Assembly: GCA_003439945.1 (NCBI GenBank)
Contig: QVRM01002224.1
Location: forward strand, 124,001-188,000
Reading direction: 5' to 3'
From: Dermanyssus gallinae
Taxonomy: Eukaryota; Arthropoda; Arachnida; Mesostigmata; Dermanyssidae
DNA: 64,000 nt
A program made the translations under genes and the position numbers. Position 1 is the first letter of the stretch; every line of letters starts with the position of its first letter. Below, piece by piece: positions 1-11,767 of the stretch. A model generated the notes under the pieces. The model saw only the letters and a program-made list of their open reading frames with translations. It was not told the DNA's origin and searched no databases.

Positions 1-34
1 ACATATGATCAATATAATAAGATATTATACATTT

Positions 35-317
35 TTAAGAATATTGTTGGTATTATTACTTGAGTGTTGGTGACCACCCAACCAATCACCTTGGCGTTGC
101 CTCTACTAGTTCCAATACGACAGTCTCCGCCGAAGGAACACCCTCGGTCGATCTTGACTCTGACGATGTGGCCTCAAAAAGCTCTTTTGTCAATTTGAGC
201 ACATCTTTGCCTCAAACGACAGATGATTCGAGACCGAACGTCATTACCACGTGGTCTAATAATACGAATAGTGAGTGCCACCGTATATTTGCATCGTTGA
301 GCGCACGGTCTGGATGA
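35..317 (+). mobile_element. 5' end of an RLE-type non-LTR retrotransposon copy (TAA-associated family)
   Basis: This stretch matches 40785-40964 at both DNA and protein level. Both begin with a similar leader (GTGTTGGTGACC here, GTGTCGCTGACC there) after an AT-rich flank. Both encode a hydrophilic segment containing SSFVNLS-SLPQT-DDSRPN, here at about residues 40-59 of an open frame running from 60 to 317. At 40.8 kb the same segment lies upstream of reverse transcriptase sequence, so I infer this is the N-terminal or 5' part of the same family. The frame at 60 opens on TTG, so the true start is unknown. The homology stops at about 250-320 and no reverse transcriptase follows, so the copy is truncated or internally deleted. 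The function of this region is unknown. Confidence 0.6.
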
Positions 318-352
318 ATTAATTTAGGCCAAATATCTCAAAAGATCTCTTA

Positions 353-559
353 TTGTCCGGTTCAATTGTCACGGAAGACAAGACGACCCTGGCAGAATTC
401 GCCGTCACCGAGCACCAGGAGCGGCTAAGAACAGTAGTTCCGTATTGTAAGTGCTGCGGAAGCTATCAGAGGTTTTCCAAAAGCTATCGCGCTTGCAACA
501 AGTATGCTAAGCGTTATGAGGCGTTAGATAGGACTCTATGCATTTCTGTGATACACTAA
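353..559 (+). other. short open frame next to the retrotransposon 5' fragment, unidentified
   Basis: A 68-codon open frame with a CKCC cysteine cluster and a basic C-terminal half. It could be a continuation, in another frame, of the retrotransposon fragment just upstream, but the 40.8-kb copy shows no match to it. The initiator is not ATG. It may be chance. Confidence 0.15.
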
Positions 560-1009
560 ACGTCTGGTAGTAGAACGACCAAGTGCTATTCTGCGGCAAG
601 ATACAGTCGCTCAGTGTCTTACATCAATCAGGCTGGTTAGATATGCCACGCGTGCATCCCCGGTTTAGGACGATTGCAGGTAGCATATGTTTTGTATTAA
701 CCGCACTTTATTAAAGGCAGCATGGTATGCAGTTATTGTTGTGGAGCAGCTTGCACCAAGCCAGAAAGACAAGTTCCTTTCTCTCCAGCCGGTAAGAGGT
801 TATGAGAGAACTCGGTGTCTTGTCACGCGGCCTCTTTGTACAAAAAACGCCCGAAATTGGCATATGTCCTTTAAAATGTTCTTTTCTCAAATCTGGGCGA
901 ATCGATTACCCCACTACTTGCATTGAGAGTCGCTTGTTGATTGTGCAAGAAATTAAGGTCAAAAGTTGGCGACAGGAGCAACTGCTATGCCGGTTTTTGT
1001 TGGCTTAGA
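560..1009. other. no feature recognised
   Basis: Unique-looking sequence. Two short overlapping open frames (687-926, 802-1008) show no recognisable motif. Confidence 0.4.
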
Positions 1010-1137
1010 GAAACGGAATGCTTTATAGACGGAATCCCATAAATACAATGGTGCAACGGTGGGGCTCGAACCCGCGCACCTGTACGTCTCCTCCGGTTGC
1101 GAGGCGCAGACTAATGCATTACGCCACCGGGCTTGAC
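1010..1137 (-). mobile_element. tRNA-derived SINE, family A, minus strand
   Basis: Read on the minus strand from 1137, this begins GTCAAGCCCGGTGGCG, continues with a tRNA-like A box (GGTGGCGTAATGC) and has the B box GGTTCGAGCCCC. A tail resembling the other copies follows (TTATGGG, then GTCTATAAAGCA). The same unit recurs at 39538, 54740, 55320 and 55527. The B box and A box spacing are those of a tRNA-derived RNA polymerase III promoter. It is a repeat family with unrelated 3' sequence rather than a functional tRNA gene. The 3' tail is truncated compared with the 55320 copy. Confidence 0.75.
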
Positions 1138-1536
1138 ATGTGACGTGTAAACCCCTCGCACATGTTGCGTTGCCGTTTACACAACGAAATAACTTCCTTT
1201 TGCTGATTAAAGTTTTTTTTTCAAATAAATAAGGCTGCGTAGACATACGATGCTGCAACTTTGCGGCAAGTATATAACGTTTTCTCTCTCTCACACGCCA
1301 ATGCCACGATAGAGCATTGGCATAACTAGAGCTTGCGTTTGTTTGAGATAATCGGCTGTACTATGCCCTATCAGCTGAATTCACTGCAGGATGTCCATGA
1401 CGAACGGCAATGTGCCGCTCACAAATATGTGGTAAGATAATGGTGAACGTTTTCAATTAGCAAGCATAGTGGAGGGTTAGCTCACCATGGTAGATCGCGA
1501 AAGATAGGCAAATGGGAACACGTTTAGATCATCATC

Positions 1537-1625
1537 ACAGTTATTTCACTCATATTATGAGTATGCATATGACAATGTTACTCATACGGTGCTAAGCTGC
1601 TCTCGGCATGTCATTAGAGAGAGAC
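1537..1625 (+). repeat. unclassified dispersed repeat U1, terminal fragment
   Basis: Contains TTATTTCACTCATATT-GAGTATG followed about 50 bases later by CTCTCGGCATGT. The same string order occurs at 24276 on the plus strand and, in part, at 46080 on the minus strand, with a further terminal match at 60957. Only the terminal 90 bases or so are convincing here. What follows to about 1900 aligns weakly at best. Confidence 0.45.
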
Positions 1626-1629
1626 AGAG

Positions 1630-3527
1630 AGACAGCAGTGCAGCGGTCTCTTCGTAGGGGCCAGACCGGGAATGGGAACGCGTTCACAACACACGAGTTT
1701 GCTTGACTTAATGCTTTTGGCGTAGAGAGTCACAGATAGTGGTTCAGAAGGGGTGTCACATAGTATAGTCAGACCCAGCCTCACCCTCTCTCGCGTTTCG
1801 GGCTCCGTCAAACTCTCAATCAAAAGCAGAAATACAGCCTGAGAATGGTCAAGTCCACCGTATCCGGATCTACCAACCCTGGATTTTTCAACACCGTCAA
1901 TTGAAAATGACACATGAGTCTGATCACAACGAGCAGCTAGTATGCATTGAGTAAAAACCTTAAAGAGCTTAAAAGAGACGCCTGTGCTTACAGGAAATCA
2001 TTCGGTGGGGAAAAGAGATTCTTGGGCGAGATAAAAGACGGCTAATTGAGCAGACACACAGAAGTGTATTAACGTCTAAAACGGCACTGCTTATTTCCAG
2101 AAGTGATACACGCATGATTAACTAAGCGTTAGCATTAAAATGTACAGCTATCTAGAGTAAATTTAGTTGAGCCAGTTAGTTGTACGCTATTGAAGTGGAA
2201 GTGATTCTTGTTCGAATCGTATCGTGTCTGCTACACTGTCTTCGGAACTAGAAGCATGAGTGAGATGGATCGTAGACTACGTATCACAAAATGGTAACTG
2301 TAGTCCTGCGCCTTATATGAAGTACGTGATATGATCTTTACACTAACCCCAGCTGCCCAGAAATTGCTATGATGGCGGATGTTTAGCTGCACCGACTTTC
2401 TGATAGATGTCTCTCTCATTCTGCGGTTTTACTAAGTTCCGTCGCAAACTCTCAACGAGCACTAATTGTCAACGCGCACTAATCGTCCACGCGTATGCCA
2501 TTCATTATGATAGCGCATATACCGTGATTTGTGGCGGTATGCCACAATCTCGGAGTTAAGTGTGCCTGCTTCAGGTGATAAAAGATTCCTTGCGAATAAC
2601 TCTACATCTTACACGAACAGAAGGCTAGGAGTTATAGTAGTGATCTCCAGAGTGAGCAGCTTAGTAGCTATACGAAGCACACGGAATCCTTCATGTTCCA
2701 AAATGATCTCGCTGGCGGGATGACGCCCGCCTTGTTGCCGTGAACGCTGAGGCTGAATGTCGAAGTGGATACGTGAGCAGAGATACTTAAACTATATTGA
2801 CGAGCTTCCGGGATTATCCGTTGAGTAATCGAGCCGACGAGTAGTCAAAACAGACTCGAAGCCCGTTGCGTCGCGTCTCCTGCTGATATTAAGCCCTCTG
2901 GACGAATCATTATCGCAATATCTCTTAATAGGTGTCTGTCATGTATGAGCGCGTGTGTGTGTGTGTCTGAACTGAACAGCGTTCTTATACCACATGATAG
3001 CATAACCTACTTAGTAAGCGTGGCAGAGAGATGGCGGTAAGCAGATGAGATGATGATTTTTCTAAGGCGCTCTGCCATCTTGACGAACCGCCGCAGTTTC
3101 AGTGCCAATCAAAAGTTGGCCGGTATCAAGGAACTTTCCAGGACCTTGTGTCAGTCGGGCACCCGCTCTGGCTAAGTGCTCTACAGCGTTTTTGCTTCTA
3201 GAGCGCCTTAACACAACACAGGTGGACTGCGAAAGGAAGCTTTTTTTCCCGGTGGTGGCGCCGAGTGCTGCTCTACCTTAGAAATAAGTAGGTGTACAAA
3301 ACTGATTTTTTTTGCTAACCCTAAGCTGCTCCTATCTAGGAAATCTACCCTTAATAGTTTCACGACAAGCCTACGTGCTATCCTCAAAAAAGTGCTGTCC
3401 AACACAATGACTCTGTACGGACTAATGTGATCGACAAAGGTTTTGGTATTGGCTTTAAAAACAAACACAGTAACAAGATAGTGGGCGACATTTTACTATC
3501 AACTAAAATGTTGATATTTTTCTATCA
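1630..3527. other. no gene recognised
   Basis: Mixed-composition sequence with short unrelated open frames on both strands, including one of 99 codons on the minus strand at 1614-1913. A short (GT)n tract lies near 2955. I see no domain, transposon end or RNA gene. Confidence 0.35.
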
Positions 3528-3562
3528 TTTTGAAATGCAATGTTATTGCGAAATAAACAATA
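3528..3562 (+). repeat. short repeat U3 (pairs with 22521-22553)
   Basis: TTGAAATGCAATGTTATTGC followed by G/A and AAATAAACAA is shared almost exactly with 22521-22553. The AAATAAA core looks like a polyadenylation signal, so this may be the 3' end of a dispersed element or of a retrocopied transcript. Confidence 0.4.
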
Positions 3563-4296
3563 TGCATGTAAGATTTTGCTAAACAACAAGGATCTCTCAG
3601 ATTATGCAGATAAGGCAGCGCTCATATGTGCAAGCATTAGGCTTTACACAATTTTTCCAAAGAAGTCCATTCAACTAGGGGGCAGAAGATGTTTCTACTT
3701 ATAGAATTATATAACACAGAGATATAGTGGAACAACGACATATTTATTCTTTCACATTAAACGACTTTTTATGTTAGCACTTTGGAGTGAACAATTGTCT
3801 CCGCGTTAACGTGTGGTTACGGGTTATCTAACCCGGGAGAGATATAGTTATTATTTTGAATAACGAGGGCAACCAACGAATTTGTACGGAGGGTGCATTT
3901 CGCGCTCAGTCAGTGCTAAATCAAAAGTTTAGTAGGATTAGCAATAATGTACTCCGAAACGGCATATATATATATATACATATATGTGCGGTGTTTCTTG
4001 GCACCTCCGTACATATTTACCACAGCATGTTATAATGTTTACCATACTATTATAATGCGTCTTACATAAGTGCATAGTATGCAATTCATATCGCAGCAAA
4101 ATTTTCTCTAGAAATAGGGATTTGTGAGGCATAAGCATAAATATGAAATAATTGCACTCGTATGTGCGGGGTACGTATATTGACATACCTGGTATTTGCC
4201 GTAATCTGCATAGGCTGACCGTTTTCCAAATAATTATGCATGTCGATTCTGCGTGTTTGAGGAAAAGAAGAACCCAGTGTAACAGTACGCTAACAG
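3563..4296. other. no gene recognised
   Basis: AT-rich sequence with a short (TA)n tract at 3964-3982. A 132-codon minus-strand open frame (3938-4336) reads through the (TA)n tract and the minisatellite and has no recognisable motif. Confidence 0.35.
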
Positions 4297-4372
4297 CATG
4301 CATGTAGTATTTCACAAAACATGTAGTATTGCACAAACATGTAGTATTTCACACAAAAAAGTATTTCACAAC
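4297..4372 (+). repeat. minisatellite, about 20-bp unit
   Basis: About three and a half imperfect copies of CATGTAGTATTTCACAAAA, with slight length changes between copies. Confidence 0.7.
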
Positions 4373-4450
4373 TGGATTTAGGGCTTGAAAGTAACTAAGG
4401 CGACCTAGGAGTGTATAGTATGGGGGTGGGGTGTCTACAGGACTAGCGCG

Positions 4451-4682
4451 CGAGTTATGGTTGTCATCTACCGGGGTGTCGCCAATTCGATACCCGATGT
4501 TAATCGATTTTTTTTAGCGATGCTCATTGAGAATAGATGATAAACCATGCATTGCTGAGAGCTAGCGTCCATGCTGCCATGCTGCCTGTTGGGAAGACCC
4601 TAGATATCTCAATATGTCGGGCCCTCGGAGCATTGAAGATATACCCCAGGGCGACTTTGAGCCCATTGTAGACGGAGGCCAC
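4451..4682 (+). repeat. unclassified dispersed repeat U2, copy 1
   Basis: Aligns with 11768-11930 over blocks such as ATGGTTG-CATCTA, CCATGCTGCC, CTGTTGGG, ATATCTCAA and CCCTCGG-GCATTGAAGATAT. The frames differ between copies and each has stops, so similarity is at DNA level and coding potential cannot be shown. No inverted repeats or tail were recognised. Confidence 0.55.
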
Positions 4683-4831
4683 TCTAGAATTAAACTAACT
4701 CTTCAAAAACGTAACCTCTTTAAAAATGTTCTAGAAAAGGAAGAAGTTGATTAGTCAGGCAAGTACCATTAAGAAGCAGGCTGAGAGCCGCGATTAATTC
4801 GATGAGAGGCAAATGGCTTCAGGCCATTCCC

Positions 4832-5344
4832 TCATGGATATGGATGGGGACGATGCAGGACAATAGCACATTTCGCATCGTCTCCGGACTGCGTTTTGGG
4901 GGACTCAGTCTGCTTTGCACATAATTTTGCTAGATGTGACACACCGGTGTCTTTCCACGGGCAGGCATGCTTTTGCTTGCAGGAGAAGTGCCGGTAGGTT
5001 CTCAGGCACTCGGCTATGAGCGACATAATATACCGAGCGATGCAGTCAGCCCACATCCCGGCAGTTAAAGAATCAATTGGACTGTCGTCAAACAGCCAAC
5101 TGCGACTGGACGACCCGATTCCTGTTCCATAGAGTAAAGGCCGCATTTTCGTATTCGACGTCACCGTGTCTACGTACGTAGACCGCATCGTATCTCTCGA
5201 TGCTCGCCACATGCTCGTTGGGAGGTCGGAGCAGCCACTTGCCTTGCAGAAGACCGCAAGCTGGCTATTTATCACTGCCAGGAGCAAAACCTCATCGTTC
5301 AACCGGTCGCCTTCAAAACACTGGCCCCCTAGGAAATATGGCAA
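4832..5344 (-). CDS. 170-codon open frame of unknown nature
   Basis: An ATG-initiated minus-strand frame of 170 codons beginning MPYFLGGQCFEGD. It has nine or so scattered cysteines and no signal peptide or membrane segment that I can see. I do not recognise the family. It is one of the longest open frames in this part of the window that is not driven by a microsatellite, so it could be an exon or part of a decayed transposon. Plus-strand frames at 5166-5393 and 5200-5781 overlap it. Chance remains the simplest explanation. Confidence 0.18.
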   Translation of the reverse strand: MPYFLGGQCFEGDRLNDEVLLLAVINSQLAVFCKASGCSDLPTSMWRASRDTMRSTYVDTVTSNTKMRPLLYGTGIGSSSRSWLFDDSPIDSLTAGMWADCIARYIMSLIAECLRTYRHFSCKQKHACPWKDTGVSHLAKLCAKQTESPKTQSGDDAKCAIVLHRPHPYP

Positions 5345-5543
5345 GGAGTTTCCTGGTGGAGCTAGAAATCAGAGTCGCTGCGGCAACCGGTGATAGGAGG
5401 GACATGGCAGTTTCTGCTATAGATGATATTGGTTGCAGTTCAACGCGGAAACGCTGCGTCAATCATTGTTTTATGGCCTATGGGCAAAAGGCTCGCCTCT
5501 CTAGCATAGACGAGCCGAGTCGTAGAATGATTGTAATAATAAT

Positions 5544-5622
5544 AATTATATATATATATATATATATAGTAAAATGTATATATTACTATTACACACATAT
5601 ATATATATATATATATATACGG
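5544..5622. repeat. (TA)n microsatellite, interrupted
   Basis: Two (TA)n runs separated by about 30 bases of AT-rich sequence. Similar single runs lie at 6948-6974, 8961-8983, 10748-10774, 10871-10889, 13266-13290, 26009-26030 and 54449-54478. Confidence 0.9.
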
Positions 5623-5624
5623 AA

Positions 5625-7240
5625 TAGGAAGGATTGTGTGTTTTACGGGCACACAAGCATATTCGAGCGCTCGACGCAAGTTCATTGTCGTCCAATAGTC
5701 GACATTGTCGTTGATTGTCGGCCCTTGATTGTTTGGCGAGAACGCCTTTCGAGATTTTGGCGATCTGGATCAGAGTCTTGATCTCGCTGGCAAACATCTT
5801 CAGATACTTGAGACGAAGGGTTATAACGTTTGCTTACTTTCCTATTCGGAGAGACTCTTCTAGCGGTCCATACTCATTTTAGTTCCATTCCTGCTCTGTT
5901 ACCCTCCTTACTCATTGGTTTGCTACTTTCCTACTATCAGGCTCAACGAGAACACAGATAGATAGGCCGATAGTTATAATCTGAGAAAACAACAGCAGCA
6001 GCAGTGTCATGAGTATACGCACGAGTATCAAGCCATCGTCCATTTTGTATCGTCAGTAGGGCACAGTTGGCCTGCGAGCGACCAATTAGAGAGGCTTCGG
6101 CCGGCGAATAACAATAGGATGATCAACTGCGAGTTCAAAAGTCGGCAGTGTTGAAAGTGGCATTTCATATCTCACTCTCTCTTTCCCGCCCTATCTATCA
6201 CGTTTGCGCTAGTTAAGATGCGCAGCAAATCGCGACGAAAGCCCCAAAACGAGATAACCCAATAGACATTTAGTTCGGTTAATGGAAAAGCATTACGAAG
6301 CAAATCGAACAAACTGCGCTAATTCTGGGTCAGAAAACCCGCGACCACACGCTCGCGCGGATACAACTAACTGTTCAATCCGAAGTGCTAACGTAATAAA
6401 GTTATCAATCATAGAACAAAGTACTGCCGTGTCGCTGCCCTCTTTGAAATCTACTCATATTTGTCGTCGACGTTTTAATTTCAGGCTTGAGAGAAAAATT
6501 GAGGTTCCACTACGAAGACGAGGTGAAATGGCAGTAAGGAACGATAAACGGTTGAGGTCTGACGCAGAGTGATGACGAGGTGAGGTTTACGAAACACTGA
6601 GTTCTTGGGCGCGACGCGTTGGCAAGGCAGTAACGTTAAACCCATCTTGACAACGGCTCTGGATCTGAGGCTTGACTGATTTGTGCCGTGCTTAATAAAG
6701 GCCGCGCTCAGTAGTGTACAAAGTGGCCCCAAAACGAAGTCGGGCCCCGTGGCTTCGACCTCATCATCGTCGCTTCCGCCGCTCCCATCGTTACAGTTAT
6801 GAGAATCATTCGCCTCATCAGTCGCCAGACGAATCATCAGTCAAAACCCCATAGACAATTTCCTCATACAGTGCCAACCGGCCTCGAAGCGTTATCGCGC
6901 CGTTGTGGCTCGGTTTGTTGACCTCTCTTCTCGTACGGGACGCATCGTATATATATATATATATATATATATACATAGTTATATATTTGTTCGTGTGTCT
7001 ATCTATCTATATACTTATCGATCTAAAAATTCTATGCCGTTTCGAGCCGATACGAATAATTCGCCCTGCTGGCCAACGCGCGGACATCGAGGCTGCGCCA
7101 GCTATTTTGGCGTGGAATTGAAGAATGCCTTACGTTTCATTTGCTCTGAACGCGATTCATGTTCTGTATCGTTTCCCTCGTTTATGTTTCCCACATATGT
7201 CCTAATGCACGACGCCGTCTACTTCAATAAACCGACGAAA
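5625..7240. other. no gene recognised
   Basis: Apparently unique sequence. Open frames on either strand (for example 6282-6572 and 6481-6837) lack recognisable motifs. A (CAG)n-like run lies at 5992-6003 and (TA)n at 6948-6974. Confidence 0.35.
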
Positions 7241-7241
7241 A

Positions 7242-7287
7242 TATTATTGTTGTTGTAATAATTTATTCGTTGTTGTTGTTGTTGTTT
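7242..7287 (+). repeat. (GTT)n microsatellite
   Basis: Interrupted TTG/GTT runs directly after an AATAAA at about 7225. The AATAAA could be a polyadenylation signal, but no plus-strand gene was recognised upstream. Confidence 0.7.
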
Positions 7288-7616
7288 AGGTTATTTAGGT
7301 TATAGGCGACGTCTGATCCATCATGCGGTCTATGGCAAGCACACCGTAGTAGCTCTATTAAGCGAAATGCATTTAGTCAGAGTGCTAGAAGTACAATGGA
7401 CATACCAGTCTTGCAGAAATACACGATCGTTTTAATAGTAATACTCTCGACGAATAAACTGTAGCGCGCTCTCGTTTACGGATGCATAGAGTACGTCAGG
7501 CGAAGTCAACATCTCCATCCGACATGAGTGTCAACTGTCTATGCTAATTTATTATTATCATATACGCAAGCGCTGCTCTCTGCTGTGCCAGTAACCACAG
7601 TGCCACTAAACAAATT

Positions 7617-7892
7617 ATGCATGCTCTAACTGATCACATCGATTCAAATCGGTCTCGTCTCGCACAGGAAGATAAAGCAAACAGAGCTCGTTGGATGGTG
7701 GAAAACGAACAGAGCTTAGGACATCTCTTGCGAAAAAAAAGTTATCGGGGTAAGCAAGAAATAACAAGCACTGTTTCTATCTATGGCGATTTCACTCTCC
7801 AAACGTCGGTCGAATTCTTAGCAGATCAAGAAGGCGCGAAAAGCTGCACAACAAAAGAGAAATTCCTAAAGATAAAACATTTTCCTTTTTAA
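7617..7892 (+). CDS. 91-codon ATG-initiated open frame, unidentified
   Basis: A hydrophilic, charged 91-residue frame opening MHALTDHIDSNRSRL, with no membrane segment. A strong 5' splice site match, GGGGTAAGC, lies inside it at about 7747, so if it is coding it might be the end of an exon rather than a complete gene. No family recognised and no orthologous copy in the window. Confidence 0.15.
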   Translation: MHALTDHIDSNRSRLAQEDKANRARWMVENEQSLGHLLRKKSYRGKQEITSTVSIYGDFTLQTSVEFLADQEGAKSCTTKEKFLKIKHFPF

Positions 7893-8028
7893 ACCTCACT
7901 GTATGCAACTTCGCACTTTACGCACATTCGGCAAGCCTTGAAATGAGCTGTCTTTCGAACGACGCGATTCTAGCTTAGCTGTTCTATTACTGTTCTTGTT
8001 GTTGTGGTTGTTGTTGTTATTGCTAAGG

Positions 8029-8133
8029 CTGTTGCTATTATTGCTAAGACTGTTGCTATTGTTGCTAAGACTGTTGCTATTGTTGCCAAGACTGTTGCTA
8101 TTGTTGCTAAGACTCTTGCTATTGCTGTTATTG
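8029..8133 (+). repeat. 21-bp minisatellite, five units
   Basis: Units of GTTGCTATTGTTGCTAAGAC plus T, five copies in tandem with single-base changes. The length is a multiple of three, so every frame stays open across it. That explains the open frame over this segment. Confidence 0.85.
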
Positions 8134-8635
8134 TTTTAGTGCTACTAGTTAGTTCACAATCAATGATTCATTTCAAATGCGCGTCGTATTCATTAGCTCT
8201 TTCAAACGGGCGCGCCGCTCAGTAGTGATGAAAAGACGGTAACACGGAAATACCTCGGAGTTCTTCTTTCCGCCTTTCACACGGGCATGCCCACCCACCC
8301 CATCTCGTGGGTTGGTGTGCTCGAGTGCTTATGTCCTCAATGAATCGCGCTATTATTAATTGCTTAATTAGAGCATAGCACAGCGGCCGCAACAACAACA
8401 ACGCAACGCAACACAACACACAAAGCGTTGGGGAGACAACCAGAGCGACTCGGAGAGACATCGCCATTGTCGAGCATCGTTGCGTCCCTCGATCCGTTTC
8501 GACCACCGGTAAGGCCGAGAGAAAGGCCAGCAAGCTATTGTCTTGCTAACGCCGGGAACGGAAGCGCAGGGAAAAGGGTCGGATGCAGAAAGCGGCGGCG
8601 TCGTAGGTTAGAGAAGCATTGACAAATGCCGATGC

Positions 8636-8660
8636 GGGGGGGGGGGGGGGGAGGGGGGGG
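8636..8660 (+). repeat. poly-G tract
   Basis: A G run broken by one A, able to form a G-quadruplex. A comparable G run lies at 21710-21728. Confidence 0.85.
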
Positions 8661-8961
8661 CAAACAGTCATCAAACTCGAACAATCATCCAATTAGTTAC
8701 GGTTGTCAATGATCGAACATGAAGTTATCATACGGTGGCGACTGCACCTTCGCTCGATACGGCGACCGACTTCGCCACCACCACCGCCGCCCACAATAGT
8801 GGTGGGCAGGGGGGTTTAATGCGCTCCCAAAACGTGCCAAATCTAAACGTGACCCTTTTGGTGAGGAGATTTTGCCAGAAGTCGGCAGACCTCGGCCGGC
8901 AGGAGGGTTGAACGAACGCGAGTCGACTACGTGAGATGCAAACCAAGCAGAGGTTTTTTGA

Positions 8962-8992
<31 letters not shown>

Positions 8993-9082
8993 GGTATAGA
9001 AGATTGTGCGATTGTAAGAATTGGCATCTATCCCGCAATAGCTGCTTAGGGCAGCGCAGCTTCCACCCAGTTTCAGCTAAGC

Positions 9083-9330
9083 GGAGTTTACTATCATTCA
9101 TTGCACTGATAGGATGTATACTAATATCTGCCATGTTTTGCGTCGGAGCATCTTTGTACTATCGGAAAGAGTTTCTAAAACTAACCACAAGCAGCAAGAA
9201 CGAGATAATCGCATCCCCGAAACTATCAACAATAGTGAGAACGATAAAGCGGCGTCGATGGTCAGAACAACCGCGCGGCAACAACGAAAACAATCATACG
9301 GAAGAGTTTAGACAGCAGAAAAGTGTGTAA
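9083..9330 (+). CDS. possible terminal exon of a single-pass membrane protein
   Basis: A good 3' splice site, pyrimidine-rich and ending CCCAGTTTCAG, precedes an open stretch. It encodes a hydrophobic segment (SLLSFIALIGCILISAMF) then a basic, polar tail ending in a TAA at 9328-9330. AATTAAAG follows at about 9390. This pattern, membrane helix plus cytoplasmic tail in a last exon, is plausible but rests only on sequence appearance. No family was recognised. A longer overlapping minus-strand frame (9262-9840, 192 codons) competes with it. Confidence 0.2.
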
Positions 9331-9334
9331 TTGA

Positions 9335-10747
9335 ACTCCATGAAAAGACAGCAAGAAACGGCTGAAACGACCTAAGCAGGGTCGATGCTCCGAATTAAAG
9401 TTTACTCGAGAACAACGGCTCGGGGCATGGAACGTCGTCAATTGTCCGAAAAACTCTGAAGCAAAAACGGGCAAACTCGTAAGACATATATGAATATGTC
9501 TGACGACGGTGCAGGGGGACGGCAACGTACACACGAGCAAGCAAAAGTACCCACAAAAGGGAAAAAGTACCACACGTGTAACGCCTCGAAGCAGGAGCAA
9601 AATGCATGAGAGGGTGTAAGGAGGGTGAAAGGATGTGTGGGGGCCAATGAACCCGGCCTGAAGATTGTGGTACCGAAGCGAACAATTGCAAAAGTGTATA
9701 CTGGACAGACTACAACTACAACACGTGCCACAGAATTGAAAATCTTCTACAGGAGAAATTCGTAAACTGAAATTTCCGGTCGCCGAACTTTCCTCAAGTG
9801 GGGCCACAGGGCGTCGAACTATTTGGACGGTAACACACACAACGCAAAACCTTTGAGCAGAGTACAGCTCGCTCTTAAACGCCTTATTAAATCAGCGGAG
9901 CCAAACAACACAATCAAATGACACTCAACTCAAGATTAGTATTAGAGTGATGGGCGCAAATTTGCCTGCCGTCGAGAGAAAAGTAGTCGCACTGGCTCAG
10001 GTCAGCAAATCATCGTTTTAAGATGCGGCATAACCATGTTTTAACGGACTAATTGTAGCAAGTTCTAGCCTATTTTCAACCTCTGACGTAACGTACTACC
10101 CTGCTGCTGCTGTCACCTCCTAGAGAAAGCCAACGCATTTACAGTACTGGAATGCAATGAAGGCAATAGGATTGTTGACGCTAGTGTGTCATAGACTTAT
10201 GAGAGCCTACTGCAAACGCCTAGGAAGTGTGCTAGAATTGTGCCTCAGGTTAAGGCAGCAAACATTTCACAATTTTCGTAGAATGGAGAGAAAATGCATG
10301 AGCAAACCAATTGCGGCAAACTGGACTCGGTCATCGACTTTTGGCTCTTGGTAGGTTAGTCAATGGACACCATTTTCGGAAAGGACGTGGATTTCAGGGT
10401 ATTAACAGAGCCGAGAAGCAGGAACCATGTGAGGTATAGACCACCGCATTTGAAAGGGAAGACATCGGGCGGCTCACGCCTGTTCACGACGGGAACAGGC
10501 AAACAGACACCGTCGCTTGTTGTTTGTTAAAGTAGTTGCGTACCGCCTATTTAGCGACATATGGCGAGGGAATGCCCGTGCAGTTAGCGGTACAGCGATG
10601 AATAGTCTCAACCGCAGTTAGTAATCTTGCGCTGCAGGAGGCCGGGGCTATGAAACTATAGGCTCCCTAGAGACAATTGTGCATCCCTATTTTACAATAT
10701 AAAACAAGTAGTATAAAATTAAACGCTCGAAATAGAACATAGAGCCC

Positions 10748-10779
<32 letters not shown>

Positions 10780-11767
10780 TTTACAGATACGATTTTATGT
10801 CGAGGGGGCTGTTAAAACCAATTAGTTGAGCCTAGTATTAGAAGCCACATAAGAGTTTGTTATTTTTTTGTATATATATATATATATATTGGTTTGCACA
10901 CATATCCACAGTGAAGCACGTTAACATAAGACAACCACAGATTAGACAACGCACTCAGCGTGTCAAAACAGCAGACAACGCATTGACAGAAGAGTAACTC
11001 AGCTTTTGGGAAGGCTGCGTCGCTATGCGACTCACTATGCTGCACTTCGTGTTCTGTCTCAACGCGGGAAATGGAAATCTGACACAATGGAGCCGCAACG
11101 ACCAGTGAATGATTGAAAGCGTACGTGCCCTTTACTTCGCAGCTTTAATCAATGAGGATGTTGTGGCAAATGCTGTTTTATTATTATTACCCTTATTATT
11201 GCAAAATCAATGTTACAGATCATCGCACTTATTTTAGAGAGTTGCGTTACCCCATGGCGCCTAAGATAGATGCCGCGTTCCCTCTGCAAACGGCCAAGAG
11301 CCACGCTTGCCTCAAGAATTCACCTTTTCTCCGATCGTGCGTAACCTCCTGATTTCGCCTACTCAATTATTCGAGGAATACTTCGGCTATTATGATTGTT
11401 ATTATGATTGCCATCAATTGACCATTATAAATACTGGTAACCACTAGAAGGTCTGAGCGCGTTCCTCTCTTCCACTTTGTAATATGGTCGACTTTGTAAA
11501 GGCTTTCTTATCGCGTCTATTACGAAGCGGGCGTTCCCCATAAGTGTGTCTGCACTGTGTTACTCGACTTCCCTGCGTACCTTTTCTGATGGCGCGAGCG
11601 TTCTTTTACTACTATGATGGTTAATTATGTCGTCATCATCATAATGAGTTACGCAGCGAATTCAACTAACGGCTATTGCATTGTCGCTACCAAGAACAAA
11701 ATAATGTTGCGTGCACCGCAAGACCAATGTCATCATGGTAATTCATCATCATGGACGATTGTAGGAC
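9335..11767. other. no gene recognised
   Basis: Unassigned sequence with (TA)n at 10748-10774 and 10871-10889 and (ATT)-rich runs at 11175-11195. The three overlapping minus-strand open frames at 9262-9840 reflect a local scarcity of stop triplets on that strand. Confidence 0.35.

Noticed and set aside
1010..1137. Functional tRNA gene
   Set aside because: The B box is good, but the same unit with non-tRNA tail recurs six times and the acceptor arms do not close, so it is a SINE.
1614..1913. 99-codon minus-strand frame as a gene
   Set aside because: Overlaps the end of repeat U1, has no motif, and its opposite strand is low in stop triplets.
9262..9840. 192-codon minus-strand frame
   Set aside because: Three frames on this strand are open in parallel here (9262-9840, 9395-9691, 9438-9731), which points to composition. 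No motif.
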